Shown here piece by piece: positions 45,216-56,979 of a stretch of DNA of 64,000 bases. Source of the DNA: Magnolia sinica (lineage: Eukaryota; Streptophyta; Magnoliopsida; Magnoliales; Magnoliaceae); contig NC_080574.1 in the NCBI RefSeq assembly GCF_029962835.1, forward strand, positions 23,224,001-23,288,000. The letters run 5' to 3'. The notes beneath the pieces are model-generated. The model had not been told where the DNA came from. It made no database searches and worked only from the letters and a program-made list of their open reading frames with translations. The position numbers were made by a program, and so were the translations under genes. Each line of letters opens with the position of its first letter. The first letter of the stretch is position 1.

Positions 45216-48200
45216 GGTCCTTGGTTGGACTGATCCTCGGAATCCTTCTAGCCTTTACATGATCAATCTCACATATTTTTTTATTTTTATGACGGATAAG
45301 ATCCGTCGTTAATTTGTGGCGGATCTGAATCCGTCCCGGAACCATCACAAATTTTCAACAGTTCACATCCGTTGTTTGATTTTTGCTGCGTGACAAATAG
45401 TGACGGACCAAAACTGTCATTAATTTGATTTTGCGGCGGACAGGTTCCGTCAAAAATTTACAATTTTAGCATATTGTTTGAAGCGATTTCTGATCAATTA
45501 GAGGTCGTAGGAGCGATTATATTTCCATTAAAGGTCCACAAGCAATTATAGGTGCGTCATTGTTCCTTAGATTAATTATAGGTCCCAAGAGATATCAAGT
45601 GCGATTACGGACTGATTACAAGTCAATGGAGTGATTACGGTCAAGGGAGCGATTAAGGGCCTCAGGAGCAATTACGGACCGATTTATAGTCACCAGAGCG
45701 TTTACGTTCTAGAAGTAGGATGTCCTTAGTTGGCCTGATCCTCGGAGTCCTAGCATTTACATGATCAATCTCACGCATTTTTTATTTTTATGAGAAATAA
45801 GATCCATCATAAATTTGTGGTGGATCTGAATCTGTCGCAGATACATTGCAAATTTTCGACGGTTCACATCCGTCCTTTGATTTTTACTGCGTTGCAAATA
45901 GCGACGCACCAAAACCGTCGTTAATTTAATTTTGCTACGTACATGTTCCATCGCAAATTCACAATTTTGGCATATTGTCTGAAGTAATTTTTGATCGATT
46001 GAAGGTCGTAGGAGCATTTATATTCCCATTAGTGGTCCAAAGAGTAATTATGGGCACATCGGATTTCCTCAGATTGATTATAGGTCTCAGGTCTCAAGAG
46101 CGATTACGGATTAATTAGAAGTTAATGGAATAATTACGGTCACGGGAGCGATTAAGGGCCTCAGAAGCGATTACAAACTAATTTATAGTTGAAAGAGCAT
46201 TTACATTCCAGAAGTAGGAGGTCCTTGGTTGGCCTGATCCCCAGAGTCCTAGCCTTTACATGATCAATCTCACTTATTTTTTATTTTTATGATGGATAAG
46301 ATCCATCGTAAATTCATGGCAGATTTGAATCCGTCCCAAATCCATTGCAAATTTTCGACGGTTCACATTCGTCGTTTGATTTTTGCTGCGTGGCAAATAT
46401 CGACGGACCAAAGCCGTCGTTAATTTGATTTTGCGATGGATATGTTTCGTCGTAAATTCACAAATTTAGCATATTGTCTTTAGTGATTTCTGATCGATTA
46501 GAGGTCTTAAGAGCGATCATATTCTCATTAGAGGTCCAAAGAGCAATTACGGGTGCGTCGGAGTTCTTTAGATTGATTATTGGTCCCAGGTGGTCTAAAG
46601 AGCGATTACAGATTGATTAAAAGTCAATGGAGCGATTACGGTCATGGGAGCGATTAAGGGCCTCAGGAGTGATTACGGACAGATTTATAGTTGCAAGAGC
46701 ATTTACGTTCCAGAAGTAGGTCCTTGTTTGGCCCGATCCTCAAGAGTCTTATCCTTTACATGATCAATCTCATGTATTTTTTATTTTTATGATGGATAAG
46801 ATCCACCGTAAATTTATGGCGGATCTGAATCCATCCCGGATCCATCGTAAATTTTCAACGGTTCACATCCGTCATTTAATTTTTGATGCGTGGCAAATAT
46901 CGACGGACCAAAATCGCTGTTAATTTGATTTTGCGATGGACATGTTCTGTCGTAAATTCACAATTTTGGCATATTGTCTTGAAGCAATTTCTGATCGATT
47001 GCAGGTCGTTGGAGCGACTATATTCCATTAGAGGTCCGAAGAGCAATTATGGGTGTGTCGGAGTTCCTTATATTAGTTATAAGTCCCAGGAGGTCTTAAG
47101 AGCGATTACGGCTTGATTAGAAGTCAATGAAGCGATTACGGTCACGGGAGCGATTAAGGACCTTAGGAGCAATTACTTACCGATTTATAGTCACAAGATT
47201 CCAGAAGTAGGTCCTTGGTTGGCTAGATCCTCAAGTCATTCTAGCCTTTACATGATCAATCTCACGTATTTTTTATATTTTTGATGGATAGGATCCATCG
47301 TAAATTTGTGATGGATCTGAATCCGTTACATATCAATGACAAATTTTCGACGGTTCACATTTGTCGTTTTATTTTTGCTCCGTGGAAAATATCTATGGAC
47401 CAAAACCGTCATTAATTTGATTTTGCGACAGACATGTTCCGTCGCAAATTCACAATTTTGGCATAGTCTAAAGCGATTTCTGATAGATTGAAGGTTGTAG
47501 GAGAGATTATATTCCCATTAGAGGTCCAAAGAGCAATTACGGGTGCGTTGGACTTCCTTACATTATTATGGGTCCTAGGAGGTCTCAAGTGCGATTACGG
47601 ACTGATTAGAAGTCAATGGAGCGATTACGGTCACGGGAACGATTAAGGGCCTCAAGAGCAATTACGGGCCGAAATATAGTCACAAGATTCAAAAAGTAGG
47701 ATGTCCTTGGTTGGCCTGATCCTCAAAGTCCTAGTCTTTACATGATCAATCTCATGTATTTTTTATTTTTATGATGGATAGGATCCGTCATAAATTTGTG
47801 ACGGATCTGAATCCATCGCAAATTTTTGACGATTCATATTCGTCATTTTATTTTTGCTGCGTGGAAAATATAGACGGACCAAAACTGTTGTTAATTTGAT
47901 TTTGCAACTGATATGTTCCGTCACAAATTCATAATTTTGGCATATTGTCTGAAGCGATTTCTGATCGATTGGAGGTCATAGGAGTGTTTATATTCCTAGT
48001 AGAGGTCCAAAGAGCAATTACGGGTGCGTCGGAGATCCTTAGATTAATAATAGGTCCCAAGAGGTCTCAAGTGCGATTACAAACAGATTAGAAGTCAATG
48101 GAGCGACTATGGTCATGGGAGCGATTAAGGGCTTCAGGAGCAATTACGGAGTGATTTATAGTCACAAGAGCATTTACGTTTCAGAAGTAGGGGGTCCTTA

Positions 48201-48812
48201 GTCGGCCTGATCCTCAGCCCTAATATTTACATGATCAAGCTCACGCATTTTTTATTTTTATGACGAATAGGATCCATCGTAAATTTGTGGCGGATCTGAA
48301 TCCGTCGCAGATACATCACAAATTTTCGACGGTTCACATCCGTCGTTTGATTTTTGCTATGTGGCAAATAGCGACGCACCAAAACTGTCGTTAATTTGAT
48401 TTTGTGACGTACATGTTCCGTCGCAAATTCACAAATTTAGCATATTGTCTTAAGCGATTTCTGATTAATTGGAGGTCATACGAGTGTTTATATTCCCATT
48501 AGTGGTCCAAAGAGCAATTATAGGCGCATCGGATTTCCTCAGATTGATTATAGGTCCCAGGAGGTCTCAAGAGCGATTACGGATTGATTAGAAGTCAGTG
48601 GAGTGATTACGGTCAGGGGAGCAATTAAGTACCTCAGGAGCGATTATGGACCGATTTATAATCGCAAGAGTGTTTACGTTCCAGAAGTAGGTCCTTGGTT
48701 GGACTGATCCTCGGAGTCTTAGCCTTTACATGATCAATCTCATGTATTTTTTATTTTTATGATGGATAAGATCCGTCGTTATTTTGTGGCGGATCTAAAT
48801 CTGTCTCGAAAC
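45216..48812 (-). repeat. Satellite-like array 2, left part (about 7.3 units, inverted relative to array 1)
   Basis: The reverse complement of the array-1 unit, with GGTCCTTGGTTGGCCTGATC-type starts near 45216, 45721, 46222, 46720, 47211, 47701, 48191 and 48689 (periods 490-505 bp). The same hairpin words (GACGG/CCGTC) and TAATCGCTC subrepeats occur in complement. The eighth unit is broken at 48812 by a hAT insertion and resumes at 51308. A 47-bp unrelated junction separates it from the foldback cluster. Confidence 0.9.
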
Positions 48813-49588
48813 TAGAGCTGGGCATTCTTAACCCGATCCGGTGGATCCGACCTGGTCAGAACCGAACCGACGGCCTGGATCGGTGCGGATCGAGTAGGAT
48901 CAATCAAATCCGACCATCTTTTGGATCAATGCCGGATCGTGGTCCATCCAGACCAACCCGAAACCTGAACCGAATGGATCCGAACCGAACCGATCCGATC
49001 CTACCTGATCCGGAATGGGTACTTCCTATATATATAACTTTTAAGTTTTCTACCCTGATACTTTTACCGATCCTACCCGTTGAACGATCCTCTCTTCTTC
49101 TAACCCCAGAGTAATAAGTCCGGCCGTCCCTCGATCCTTTCTTCTTCTAACCCCACAGCAACGAGTCCGGCAGTCCCTGATTCGAAGAAGACAGGTATGC
49201 TTTCTTTTTTTAAAAAAAAAAAATTTCTTTTCCCTAAGTCCATAGCCGAACGATTCCAAATCCTAACCTAAGTCAGATAATCAAATCTACTAGGTTGGAA
49301 GTTAGAACCATCATGGGGTTCATCTGGCGTAGAAATCAACCCTATCTGCTCCTCAGGTGGGCCACACATGAGAACAATGTGTAACCATTGATGAATAAAA
49401 AAATGTAAATGTGGTCCACCTGATGATTCGATATGGAATATTTACTTATAAGGTGACCATCATGTTGGTGCCAACCTATTGGATTGTTTGGATGCTGTAC
49501 AAACATGAAAGGTTGAAAGTTATCTACTAGTTGTACCGTAACTTACGGTCCAACCCGCTGGACTTAAGACCTGCTGTATATGTAATTA

Positions 49589-50093
49589 TCAGAAATCGGA
49601 TTGCGTATTGAGTTACACCTGTACGCTTTTATCGTACTGAGTAAACTCAGTTGGGCCCACTGTGAATGTATGTGGTTTATCCACACCGTCCATCAATTTT
49701 TCCTGCTAATTTTAAGGGTTGATCCCAAATTTGAAGTAAATCCAAAGCTCAAGTGGACCATACCACAAGAAACAGTGTGGAATAATGATTTCCACACCTT
49801 CCGAAGGCCCACAGTAATGTTTATTTGTCATCCAACACGTTGGTAAGATTACAAAAACATGGATAAAGAGAAACCACAAACATCAGCTTGATCCAAAACT
49901 TCCGTGGCCTCCAAGAAATTTTCAATGGTAGAGGTTCAATCACACTGTTTCCTATAGTGTGGTCCACTTGAGATTTTTATATGCTCCCGTTTTGGGCTCA
50001 AGTCCTAAAATTATCTGTTAATATGGATGAATGGAGTGAATAAAATACATAAATAACGGTGGACCCCACAGAGGTTACTCAGTACGCAATCCG
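49589..50093. mobile_element. Foldback element nested in the hAT insertion
   Basis: Ends GGATTGCGTATTGAGTTAC and TACTCAGTACGCAATCC are complementary; inner words match the copy at about 43141-43636. A further partial foldback copy lies at about 49300-49510. Confidence 0.7.
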
Positions 50094-50149
50094 CTTTCAA
50101 CCTGTCAGTAGCTAATCCGCGTCCCTCACGCCAGCTGCACAAGTGACAG

Positions 50150-50757
50150 GCTGTACGTGTCGTGTGAAGACGAGCGCGTACGCGCCTCGAGCTCTTAGTT
50201 GTTCGAACGGCTTAAATGAGATCAAAGGTACATGGCCCCACCATGATGTATGTTTTGTATCCACGCCGCCCATCCATTTGGAGATATCACTTTAGGGCAA
50301 GATCCAAAGAATGAGTTAAATCCAAAGCTCCAGTGGACCCCAGCAGAGAAAACAGTGGGGCAGTGACGCCCACCATTAAAAACTTCTAAAAGCCACAAGA
50401 GTGTTAGATCAACCTGATATTTGTGTTTTCCCTTCTTTCATGTCCTTTTTAACTCTTGAACAGGTTGGATTTCAAATAAATATTATGGTGGGCCGTAGGA
50501 TAGTTTCAACGGTGGGAATCACTCTCCCCACTGTTTTCTGTGGTGGGGTCCACTACAAATTTTTATCTGCTTCATTCTATGGTTCATATTCTAAAATGAT
50601 ATCTCAAAATGGATGGACGGTGTGGATACAACACATACATCATAGTGGGCCCACATAACTTGGTGACATCACTTCAGTAGCCTAATCCGCGGCCCACCGG
50701 TTCGTACAACTCAGAGCTCGAGGAGCGTCAGTGCTCGTCTTCGCACGACACGTACCT
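50150..50757. mobile_element. Foldback element with long inverted arms, nested in the hAT insertion
   Basis: The left arm GTACGTGTCGTGTGAAGACG and the right arm TCTTCGCACGACACGTAC are complementary, as are the following CTCGAGCTC and GTGGGCCCAC-type blocks, so most of the element could fold back on itself. No coding capacity. Confidence 0.7.
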
Positions 50758-51307
50758 AGAGCTGCTTATAGCTGGTGTCAGCTAAGCAGTACGTTTTTTT
50801 ATTTTTTTTTCTTTTCTTTGCTTGTTAGTACACCCGATTGATAGCATTGTACTTGAACTTGAAGCTTCTTCCGGAAGCTATGAGACGTGGTCACGTGAAG
50901 CTTCTTCAGGAAGCTATAAGTGGAGCTTCTTTAGGAAGCTGGTGTGAGCTTGTGTGGGGGTCATCTTGAATTTTTTGGTTCATCCACACCGTCCATTAGT
51001 TTTTTCATATCATTTTAGGGGTTGATACTAAATTTTAAGTACATCGCACCATAGGAAACAATGAGAATAATGATTCTCATACCATTGAAAAAATGAATGA
51101 TCCGAACTTTTCCCAATCCGATCCGACTCGGGTTTCCTAACTTGGTCGGACGCAGATCGGTTCTACGTCAGCAGAGTTCGGATCTGTTCGAGTCTGATGA
51201 CTCGGATCCGGTACCGGTTCTGATCGAGTTCGGGTCATACCCTGCAAATTTCGAATCAAGTCAAGTTGGACCAAATCCGATCTGACTCGATTCGATGCCC
51301 AGCTCTA

Positions 51308-53165
51308 CCCGGAACCATCGCAAATTTTCGATGGTTCACATCCGTCATTTGATTTTTGTTGCGTGGCAAATAGCGACGGACCAAAACCGTCATTAATTTG
51401 ATTTTACGACGGACAGGTTCCGTCATAAATTCATAATTTCAGCATATTGTCTAAAGTAATTTTTGATCGATTGGAAGTCGTAGGAGCAATTATATTTCCA
51501 TTAGAGGTTCACAGAGCAATTACGGGCACGTCGGAGTTCCTTAGATTAATTATAGGTCCCAGGAGGTGTCAAGTGCGATTACGTCTTATTAGAAGTCAAT
51601 GGAGTGATTACGGTCATGGGAGCGATTAAAGGCCTCGGGAGCAATTACGGACCGATTTAGAGTCACCAGAGTGTTTACGTTCTAGTTATATGAGGTCCTT
51701 AGTTGGCCCTCCTAACATTTACATGATCAATCTCATTGTTTATTCTTATGACGAATAGTATCCATCATAAATTTGTGGTGGATCTGAATCTGTCGTAGAT
51801 ACATTGCAAATTTTTGACAGTTCACATCCGTCCTTTGATTTTTGTTGCATGGCAAATAGCGATGCACCAAAACCATTATTAATTTGATTTCGCCACGTAC
51901 ATGTTCCGTCACAAATTCACAAATTTGGCATAATGTTTGAAGCGATTTCTGATCGATTGGAGGTCGTAAGAGCATTTACATTCCCATTTAGTGGTCCAAA
52001 GAGGAATTATGGGCGCATCGGATTTCCTTAGATTGATTATAGGTCCGAGGTCTCAAGAGCGATTACAGATTGATTAGAAGTAAATGGAGCGATTATGGTT
52101 AGGGGAGCGATTAAAGGCCTTAGGAGCGATTACGGACCAATTTATAATCGCGAGTGTTTACGTTCCAGAAGTAAGTCTTTGATTGGCCTGATCCTTGAAG
52201 TCCTTCTAGCCTTTACATGATCAATCTCACGTATTTTTTATTTTTATGACGGATAAGATCCGTCATAAATTTGTGGTGGATCTGAATCCATCCTGAAACC
52301 ATCGCAAATTTTTGACAGTTCACATCTGTCGTTTGATTTTTATTACATGGCAAATAGCGACGGACCAAAACCGTCGTTAATTTGATTTTGCGGCAGACAA
52401 GTTTTGTCAAAAATTCATAGTTTTGGCATATTATCTGAAGCGATTTCTGATCGATTGGAAGTCATAGGAGTGATTATATTTCCATTAAAGGTCCACAATG
52501 CAATTACGGGCGCGTCAGTGTTCCTTAGATTAATTATAGGTACCAGGAGGTGTCAAGTGTAATTACGGACTGATTACAAGTCAATAGAGTGATTACGATC
52601 ATGGGAGCGATTAAGGGCCTCAGGATAAATTACGGACTGATTTATAGTTACCAGAGCGTTTACATTCCAGAAGTAGAAGGTCCTTAGTTGGCCTAATCCT
52701 CGGAATCCGTCTAGCATTTACATGATCAATCTCACGCATTTTTTATTCTTATGATGAATAGGATCCATCATAAATTTGTGGTGGATCTGAATCCGTCGCA
52801 GATACATTACAAATTTTCGACGGTTCACATCCGTCCTTTGATTTTTGCTGCATTACAAATAGCGACGCACCAAAACCGTCATTAATTTGATTTTGCTGCG
52901 TACATGTTCCGTCGCAAATTCACAATTTTGGTATATTGTCTGAAGCGATTTCTGATCGATTGGAGGTCGTAGGAGAGTTTATATTCCCAATAGTGGTCCA
53001 AAGAGCAATTATGGGCGCATTGGATTTCCTCATATTGATTATAGGTCCCAGCAAGTCTCAAGAGCGATTACAGATTGATTAGAAGTCAATGGAGCAGTTA
53101 CGGTCACGGGAGCAATTAAGGGCCTCAGAAATGATTACGGACCGATTTATAATCGTAAGAGCGAA
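51308..53165 (-). repeat. Satellite-like array 2, right part (about 3.7 units)
   Basis: Continues the unit interrupted at 48812 and then three more, with starts near 51693, 52176 and 52678. The array ends abruptly at about 53165, next to sequence with the GATATTATGCGATG / ATATTGGTTGATATTG wording of the repeat flanking array 1. Confidence 0.9.
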
Positions 53166-54438
53166 TTAGTCATGGCAACTTGAGGTATCTGTGATATTAT
53201 GCGATGTATTGTGATATCATATGATATTTTCTCTGATACTAAAAATTCTAGATACTGTCTTGGGGTTCCATATCACCCACATGGAATACACGACATACCG
53301 TGGAATATATTGGTTGATATTGTTAATATTAGAAATACTAATTCTATCTCATCAAGAGAAACCCATCTTACAGCCTTCCAACATGTGTCGGAACCCCAAG
53401 ACATGATGTTTGGATGATCCAAATGTTCCATTACATGGTACAAGACGGGGTTGGTGGGCGCTAGTTCCTCAAATGTCTAATACACCATGGTTAGGACCAT
53501 GCAGGTGGCTCTAGTTCATGCACTATATACATACAAGATAGTTTTATATATGAATCGATATGCATGATATTGTCTACATGCTTGTTTTGCCTAAATCAGA
53601 GTATAGATCTCTACTTTTAAATATGGATTATTGGTCCATAATCTGGATTGCGGGATTCAAAATGGAAAACCTGTCAACGGAAGGATCACCTAAGATGATC
53701 ATCTCATGACCATGGACAACGAATCAAATCACATGGTTGTATTTCTCTATTTCAGAGGGAAGCAAGGTCAAAAAGAGTTAGCAAGTCAATAGGAGGTTGT
53801 GAGTTTAGATAACATTGGACTGTGCATCTTAATCCATTGAACTTTTCAGTTAGATGCAGATGGGTAGTTTTATTCGAGCATCCATTAGAATTCCATGAAC
53901 AGATGACTGAATTGGAAATTCAGATCATAGCCTGTCCAAGGTAGAATACACATCATCCCAGCATGCAGGGATGTCAGCCCCATCCAGTCCAGCAATACAA
54001 GCTGGATGGGTTGGTGACATCTCGAGGAGGGACTTATTCAACAAGTTGGACCATGCAACGAAAAGCTGGGTGTGGCCCCACTTCCTGCAATAAACTGGTT
54101 TAGGGAGCCCATGCAACGAAAAGCTGGGTGTGACCCCCACTCCGTCCATCTATGTGTGCCAGCTCATGAAGACAAGGCCATCCAAAACTCAAGTCGGCCA
54201 CATCACGGGGGAAAGTGGGAATGGGGATGCCTACAATTGAAATCTTCTTGGGGGCCAACGAAGTTTTCAGTGAGACTGAAATTGGCTTTTTCCCTTCATC
54301 CTTGTGGGGGCCACCATATGAACGGATTGGATGTCATCTAAACATCCCAGGAGACCCAAGAAGGTTTCAATGGTGTTACTTGTTATGTAACCCACTTGAC
54401 TCTTAGATCAACTGGATGTTTACGTCCCAATATTAGCA
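53166..54438. other. Noncoding, dispersed repeat and partial foldback copy
   Basis: 53166-53345 resembles the dispersed repeat near array 1. A ~59-bp tandem duplication carries GCAACGAAAAGCTGGGTGTG (54055 and about 54114). 54110-54420 resembles half of a foldback element (GGGAAAGTGGGAATGGGGAT, AAGGTTTCAATGG). No gene seen. Confidence 0.5.
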
Positions 54439-54446
54439 TTTAGCAG

Positions 54447-55277
54447 TAGGGCTAGAAGTCGGCGGGTTGGGTTGGTGGTCAACCCTAGTCCAACTCAAGG
54501 TTCCTATACTCAACCCTCATCCAACCCAACTCAACTTTGGGCTGGAAATTCTCAACCCAACCCAACTCAAGCGGGCTCAGTTGGGTGGATGCAAACTAAT
54601 ATTTTCATTATTATTATATTTCAAAACACGTCTTATTTTTATACCTATGCATGATTTTATTAATTACATATGTAGTTATTTATCGTAAAGAATTTCACTT
54701 TTTTTCTAAACAAAGAAGCTAAAATATAAGACAAGTCCTGTTTTGTAAGATGCAATCTATTTGGGAGAGAGAAATCCAGCATATCTTATTAGCTTGAGTC
54801 ATCAGAAATGACGACACTAGAATTTCTGGTGCCTTTAAAACAGATGATCCACGTTCAACTATAATTTACAAGTACCATATATATTGGAAATGACATGGAC
54901 CAATGAGACCCGACAACACTGGAATTTCTTGTGCCTTCAAAATAGATCCACACTCAATTATAGTTTTATATGTAACATATATATTAAAATTGACGTGGAC
55001 CAATGAGACTTGACAGCACTGGAATTTCTTGTGCATTCAAAACAAGTGATCCACACTTATTTATAATATATAAGTAACATATATATTGATCGGTTCAGGT
55101 TGTGTCGGGCAACCCAAGACCTCAATCCAAGCTTGACCCAAGTTTTAACGGTTGGTGTTTGTATGGCCCAGGCTGAGACTGAACCCGATGCATTCTACCC
55201 GAGCCCAACCCGAGCCCAACCCGATGTTGGGTCTATCATGGGTCGGTCGGGTTGAACCCGCCCAACTTTCAGCCCTA
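54447..55277. mobile_element. Non-autonomous hAT element upstream of the heat-shock gene (831 bp)
   Basis: Ends TAGGGCTAGAAGTCGGCGGG and CCGCCCAACTTTCAGCCCTA are inverted repeats, flanked by TTTAGCAG (54439-54446) and ATTAGCGG (55278-55285), 6 of 8 matching. Subterminal CCCAACCC/GGGTTGGG motifs resemble those at 20011-20307. Its right end is 220 bp before the heat-shock element of the next gene. Confidence 0.75.
54808..55088. repeat. Three ~100-bp tandem units inside the hAT element
   Basis: Units built on CACTGGAATTTCTTGTGCC, TGATCCACACT and GACATGGACCAATGAGAC start near 54815, 54917 and 55017. Confidence 0.75.
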
Positions 55278-55496
55278 ATTAGCGGGATGATGGACGGAGT
55301 GGATGTCACACGCGAAGGACGGTGGGCCGCACAGAGCCTTTTGTTGGTATAGTCGAGTTTGTTGAGCAACTGGGCCCGCTCAACCCGGCCCGCTTAGATG
55401 GAGATCGCCTGAAGTGTCTGGAATCCTCCTCTTTTGATGACTTCCCACGTCATAAAAAAAGCGGGAACCTTCCCTTCATCCCTCCCCAACTCAGGA

Positions 55497-55509
55497 GAAC
55501 TTTCAAGAA
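55497..55509 (+). promoter_or_regulatory. Heat-shock element, perfect three-module
   Basis: GAACTTTCAAGAA is the alternating GAA-nn-TTC-nn-GAA pattern bound by trimeric heat-shock factor. It sits 37 bp before the TATA box. A second, two-module match (GAACCTTC) lies at 55465-55472. Confidence 0.85.
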
Positions 55510-55523
55510 ACGACTCTCAATGC

Positions 55524-55529
55524 CACGTG
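55524..55529 (+). promoter_or_regulatory. G-box CACGTG
   Basis: A CACGTG core in CCACGTGTC, between the heat-shock element and the TATA box; this is also an ABRE-like context and suggests bZIP or bHLH input. Confidence 0.55.
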
Positions 55530-55546
55530 TCAACAGTCCGCACCGT

Positions 55547-55553
55547 TATAAAA
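55547..55553 (+). promoter_or_regulatory. TATA box of the sHSP gene
   Basis: TATAAAA 85 bp before the ATG, predicting transcription start near 55580 and a short 5' leader. Confidence 0.75.
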
Positions 55554-55637
55554 TCCTCCTCCCGCTCGTCGTTGTCCAAAGATCTCGAATCTCGGCATCA
55601 AACTTCCTTCTGGAAACGTAAACGCTCAGCAACGAAG

Positions 55638-56979
55638 ATGCAGACATTCGTTATATGCGCCGTTACTCTCCTGCTTCTCGCCTTCACGTCGCCGCTAGAG
55701 GGGTCGCTGATTCCGTTACTGGACCGTCCGGGGAATGTCCTGTCGGAGCTGTGGCAGGACAGGTTCCCCGATCCGTTCCGTGTTCTCGAGCAAATCCCGT
55801 TAGGCATCGAAAAGGAAGAGCTGGCAGCCTTGCCCGCCAGGGTCGACTGGAAAGAGACACCCGAGGCGCACGTTATCATGCTCGATGTACCTGGTAAGTT
55901 TGTTGGGGCTTCCATTTGTATATATGAAATCCACTCCGTCCATCAGCTTCTATCATTGATTCTAACACTTTTGAGGCAAAAAATCAGCAAGATACACAAC
56001 TCAGGTGGACCACACCACGGGAAACAGTGGGAATGAGATGCTAACCATAGGTTCGTACGTCTGTGGGCTACCAAGGTGTGTATCTTTCCAAATCGGATTC
56101 GGCAGTGACCCCTGCCGTGGGCCCCACTATGATGTATGTGTTTTATCCATGCCTTTCTCATTTTAGAGCATGAAGTAGAAAATTAGGCATATTAAGATCT
56201 AAGGTGGACCACACGACATGAAACTGTGGTGATTGAATGCTCACCATTAAAATTTTCTTAAGGCCTGTAGTAATGTTTATTTGCCATCCAACTTGTTGAT
56301 TATGTCTGGTAGGCCTGAATGAAGGGAAAGCACAAATAACAGTTTGATCCAGAAGTTAGGTGGCTGGCAAGAAGTTTTTAATGGTGGCTGGCCGTTCAAT
56401 CATCACTCGTTCTTGTGGTGTGGTCCACCTGAGATTTGGATCTACCTCATTTTTGGGCTATTGCCCTAAAGTAAGCTAGCAAAATGGATGGACAGATGGA
56501 GGAGGGGTCACTACCGAAATATTTCATCAAAGCCGTTAACAGGTGTAATCCCACCCGAACGAAGTGAAAATACAAAAATAACCAGAACATCGGGCGGGCG
56601 ACAGCATGTGAATCTTGCAGGTGTGAAGATCGCGCGTGTTTTCCATGTGTATGTTGCAGGTGTGAAGAAAGAGGAAGTGAAGATCGAGGTGGATGAGAAT
56701 CGGGTGCTGCGTATAAGTGGAGAGAGAAAGAGAGAGGTGGAGAAGAAGGACGGGCACTGGCATCGAGTGGAGCGTTCTTATGGAAAGTTTTGGCGCCAAT
56801 TCCGATTGCCTGAGAATGTAAATTTGGAGAATGTGAAGGCTAGATTGGAAGATGGAGTGCTGACTGTTACCTTGGCCAAGCTGTCACCTGACCAGATCAA
56901 GGGTCCCAAGCTTATTAGCATTGAAGCCGAGGAGAAGGAGAAGCTTGGGGATGGTAGCCATAAGAAGGTTGAGCTTTGA
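55638..56979 (+). CDS. HSP22-ER-like: ER-localised small heat-shock protein (HSP22 class)
   Basis: ATP-independent chaperone of the alpha-crystallin family, holding unfolded proteins in the ER lumen under heat stress. Exons are 55638-55893 and 56660-56979 (GT-AG, phase 1), giving 191 residues. [20 protein letters not shown] is a signal peptide, followed by the N-terminal arm ([18 protein letters not shown]). The alpha-crystallin domain runs from about residue 69 to 165, with [54 protein letters not shown] and the typical GVLTVTL. The protein ends in KVEL, a KDEL-like retention signal. The 766-bp intron splits the domain at VPG/VKKEE and is mostly foldback-element sequence. A second acceptor at 56620 would add 13 in-frame residues. 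The promoter has a perfect heat-shock element, a G-box and a TATA box. No stops or frameshifts; the gene looks functional. Confidence 0.93.
55920..56515. mobile_element. Foldback element sequence forming most of the sHSP intron
   Basis: The intron contains a partial foldback copy (about 55925-56070; CCACTCCGTCCATC, GTGGACCACACCAC) and a fuller one (about 56096-56515). The fuller copy's ends TTCGGCAGTGACCCCT and AGGGGTCACTACCGAA are complementary. Inner words (CACATACATCATAGTGGGGC on the complement, GGTGTGGTCCACCTGAG) match the copies at 42-45 and 49-51 kb. Confidence 0.75.
56621..56659 (+). promoter_or_regulatory. Duplicated 3' splice site (alternative 39-nt exon extension)
   Basis: CTTGCAGGTGTGAAGA (acceptor ending at 56620) and GTTGCAGGTGTGAAGA (acceptor ending at 56659) lie in a 39-bp tandem duplication. 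Use of the first acceptor keeps the frame and inserts 13 residues ([13 protein letters not shown]) into the alpha-crystallin domain. The second gives the family-typical protein. Confidence 0.6.

Larger units (their letters stand above)
48813..51307. mobile_element. Non-autonomous hAT element splitting array 2 (2,495 bp)
   Basis: Perfect 13-bp inverted ends TAGAGCTGGGCAT and ATGCCCAGCTCTA lie between CTCGAAAC (48805-48812) and CCCGGAAC (51308-51315), 6 of 8 matching. The uninterrupted unit reads GTCCCGGAACCATC at this place, confirming an insertion. Subterminal zones are full of GATCCGAACCG-like motifs. The interior holds at least two foldback elements and no transposase. Confidence 0.85.

Noticed and set aside
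55434-55637. Longer sHSP start at 55434
   Set aside because: It would place the heat-shock element, G-box and TATA box inside the coding region; the ATG at 55638 directly opens a signal peptide.
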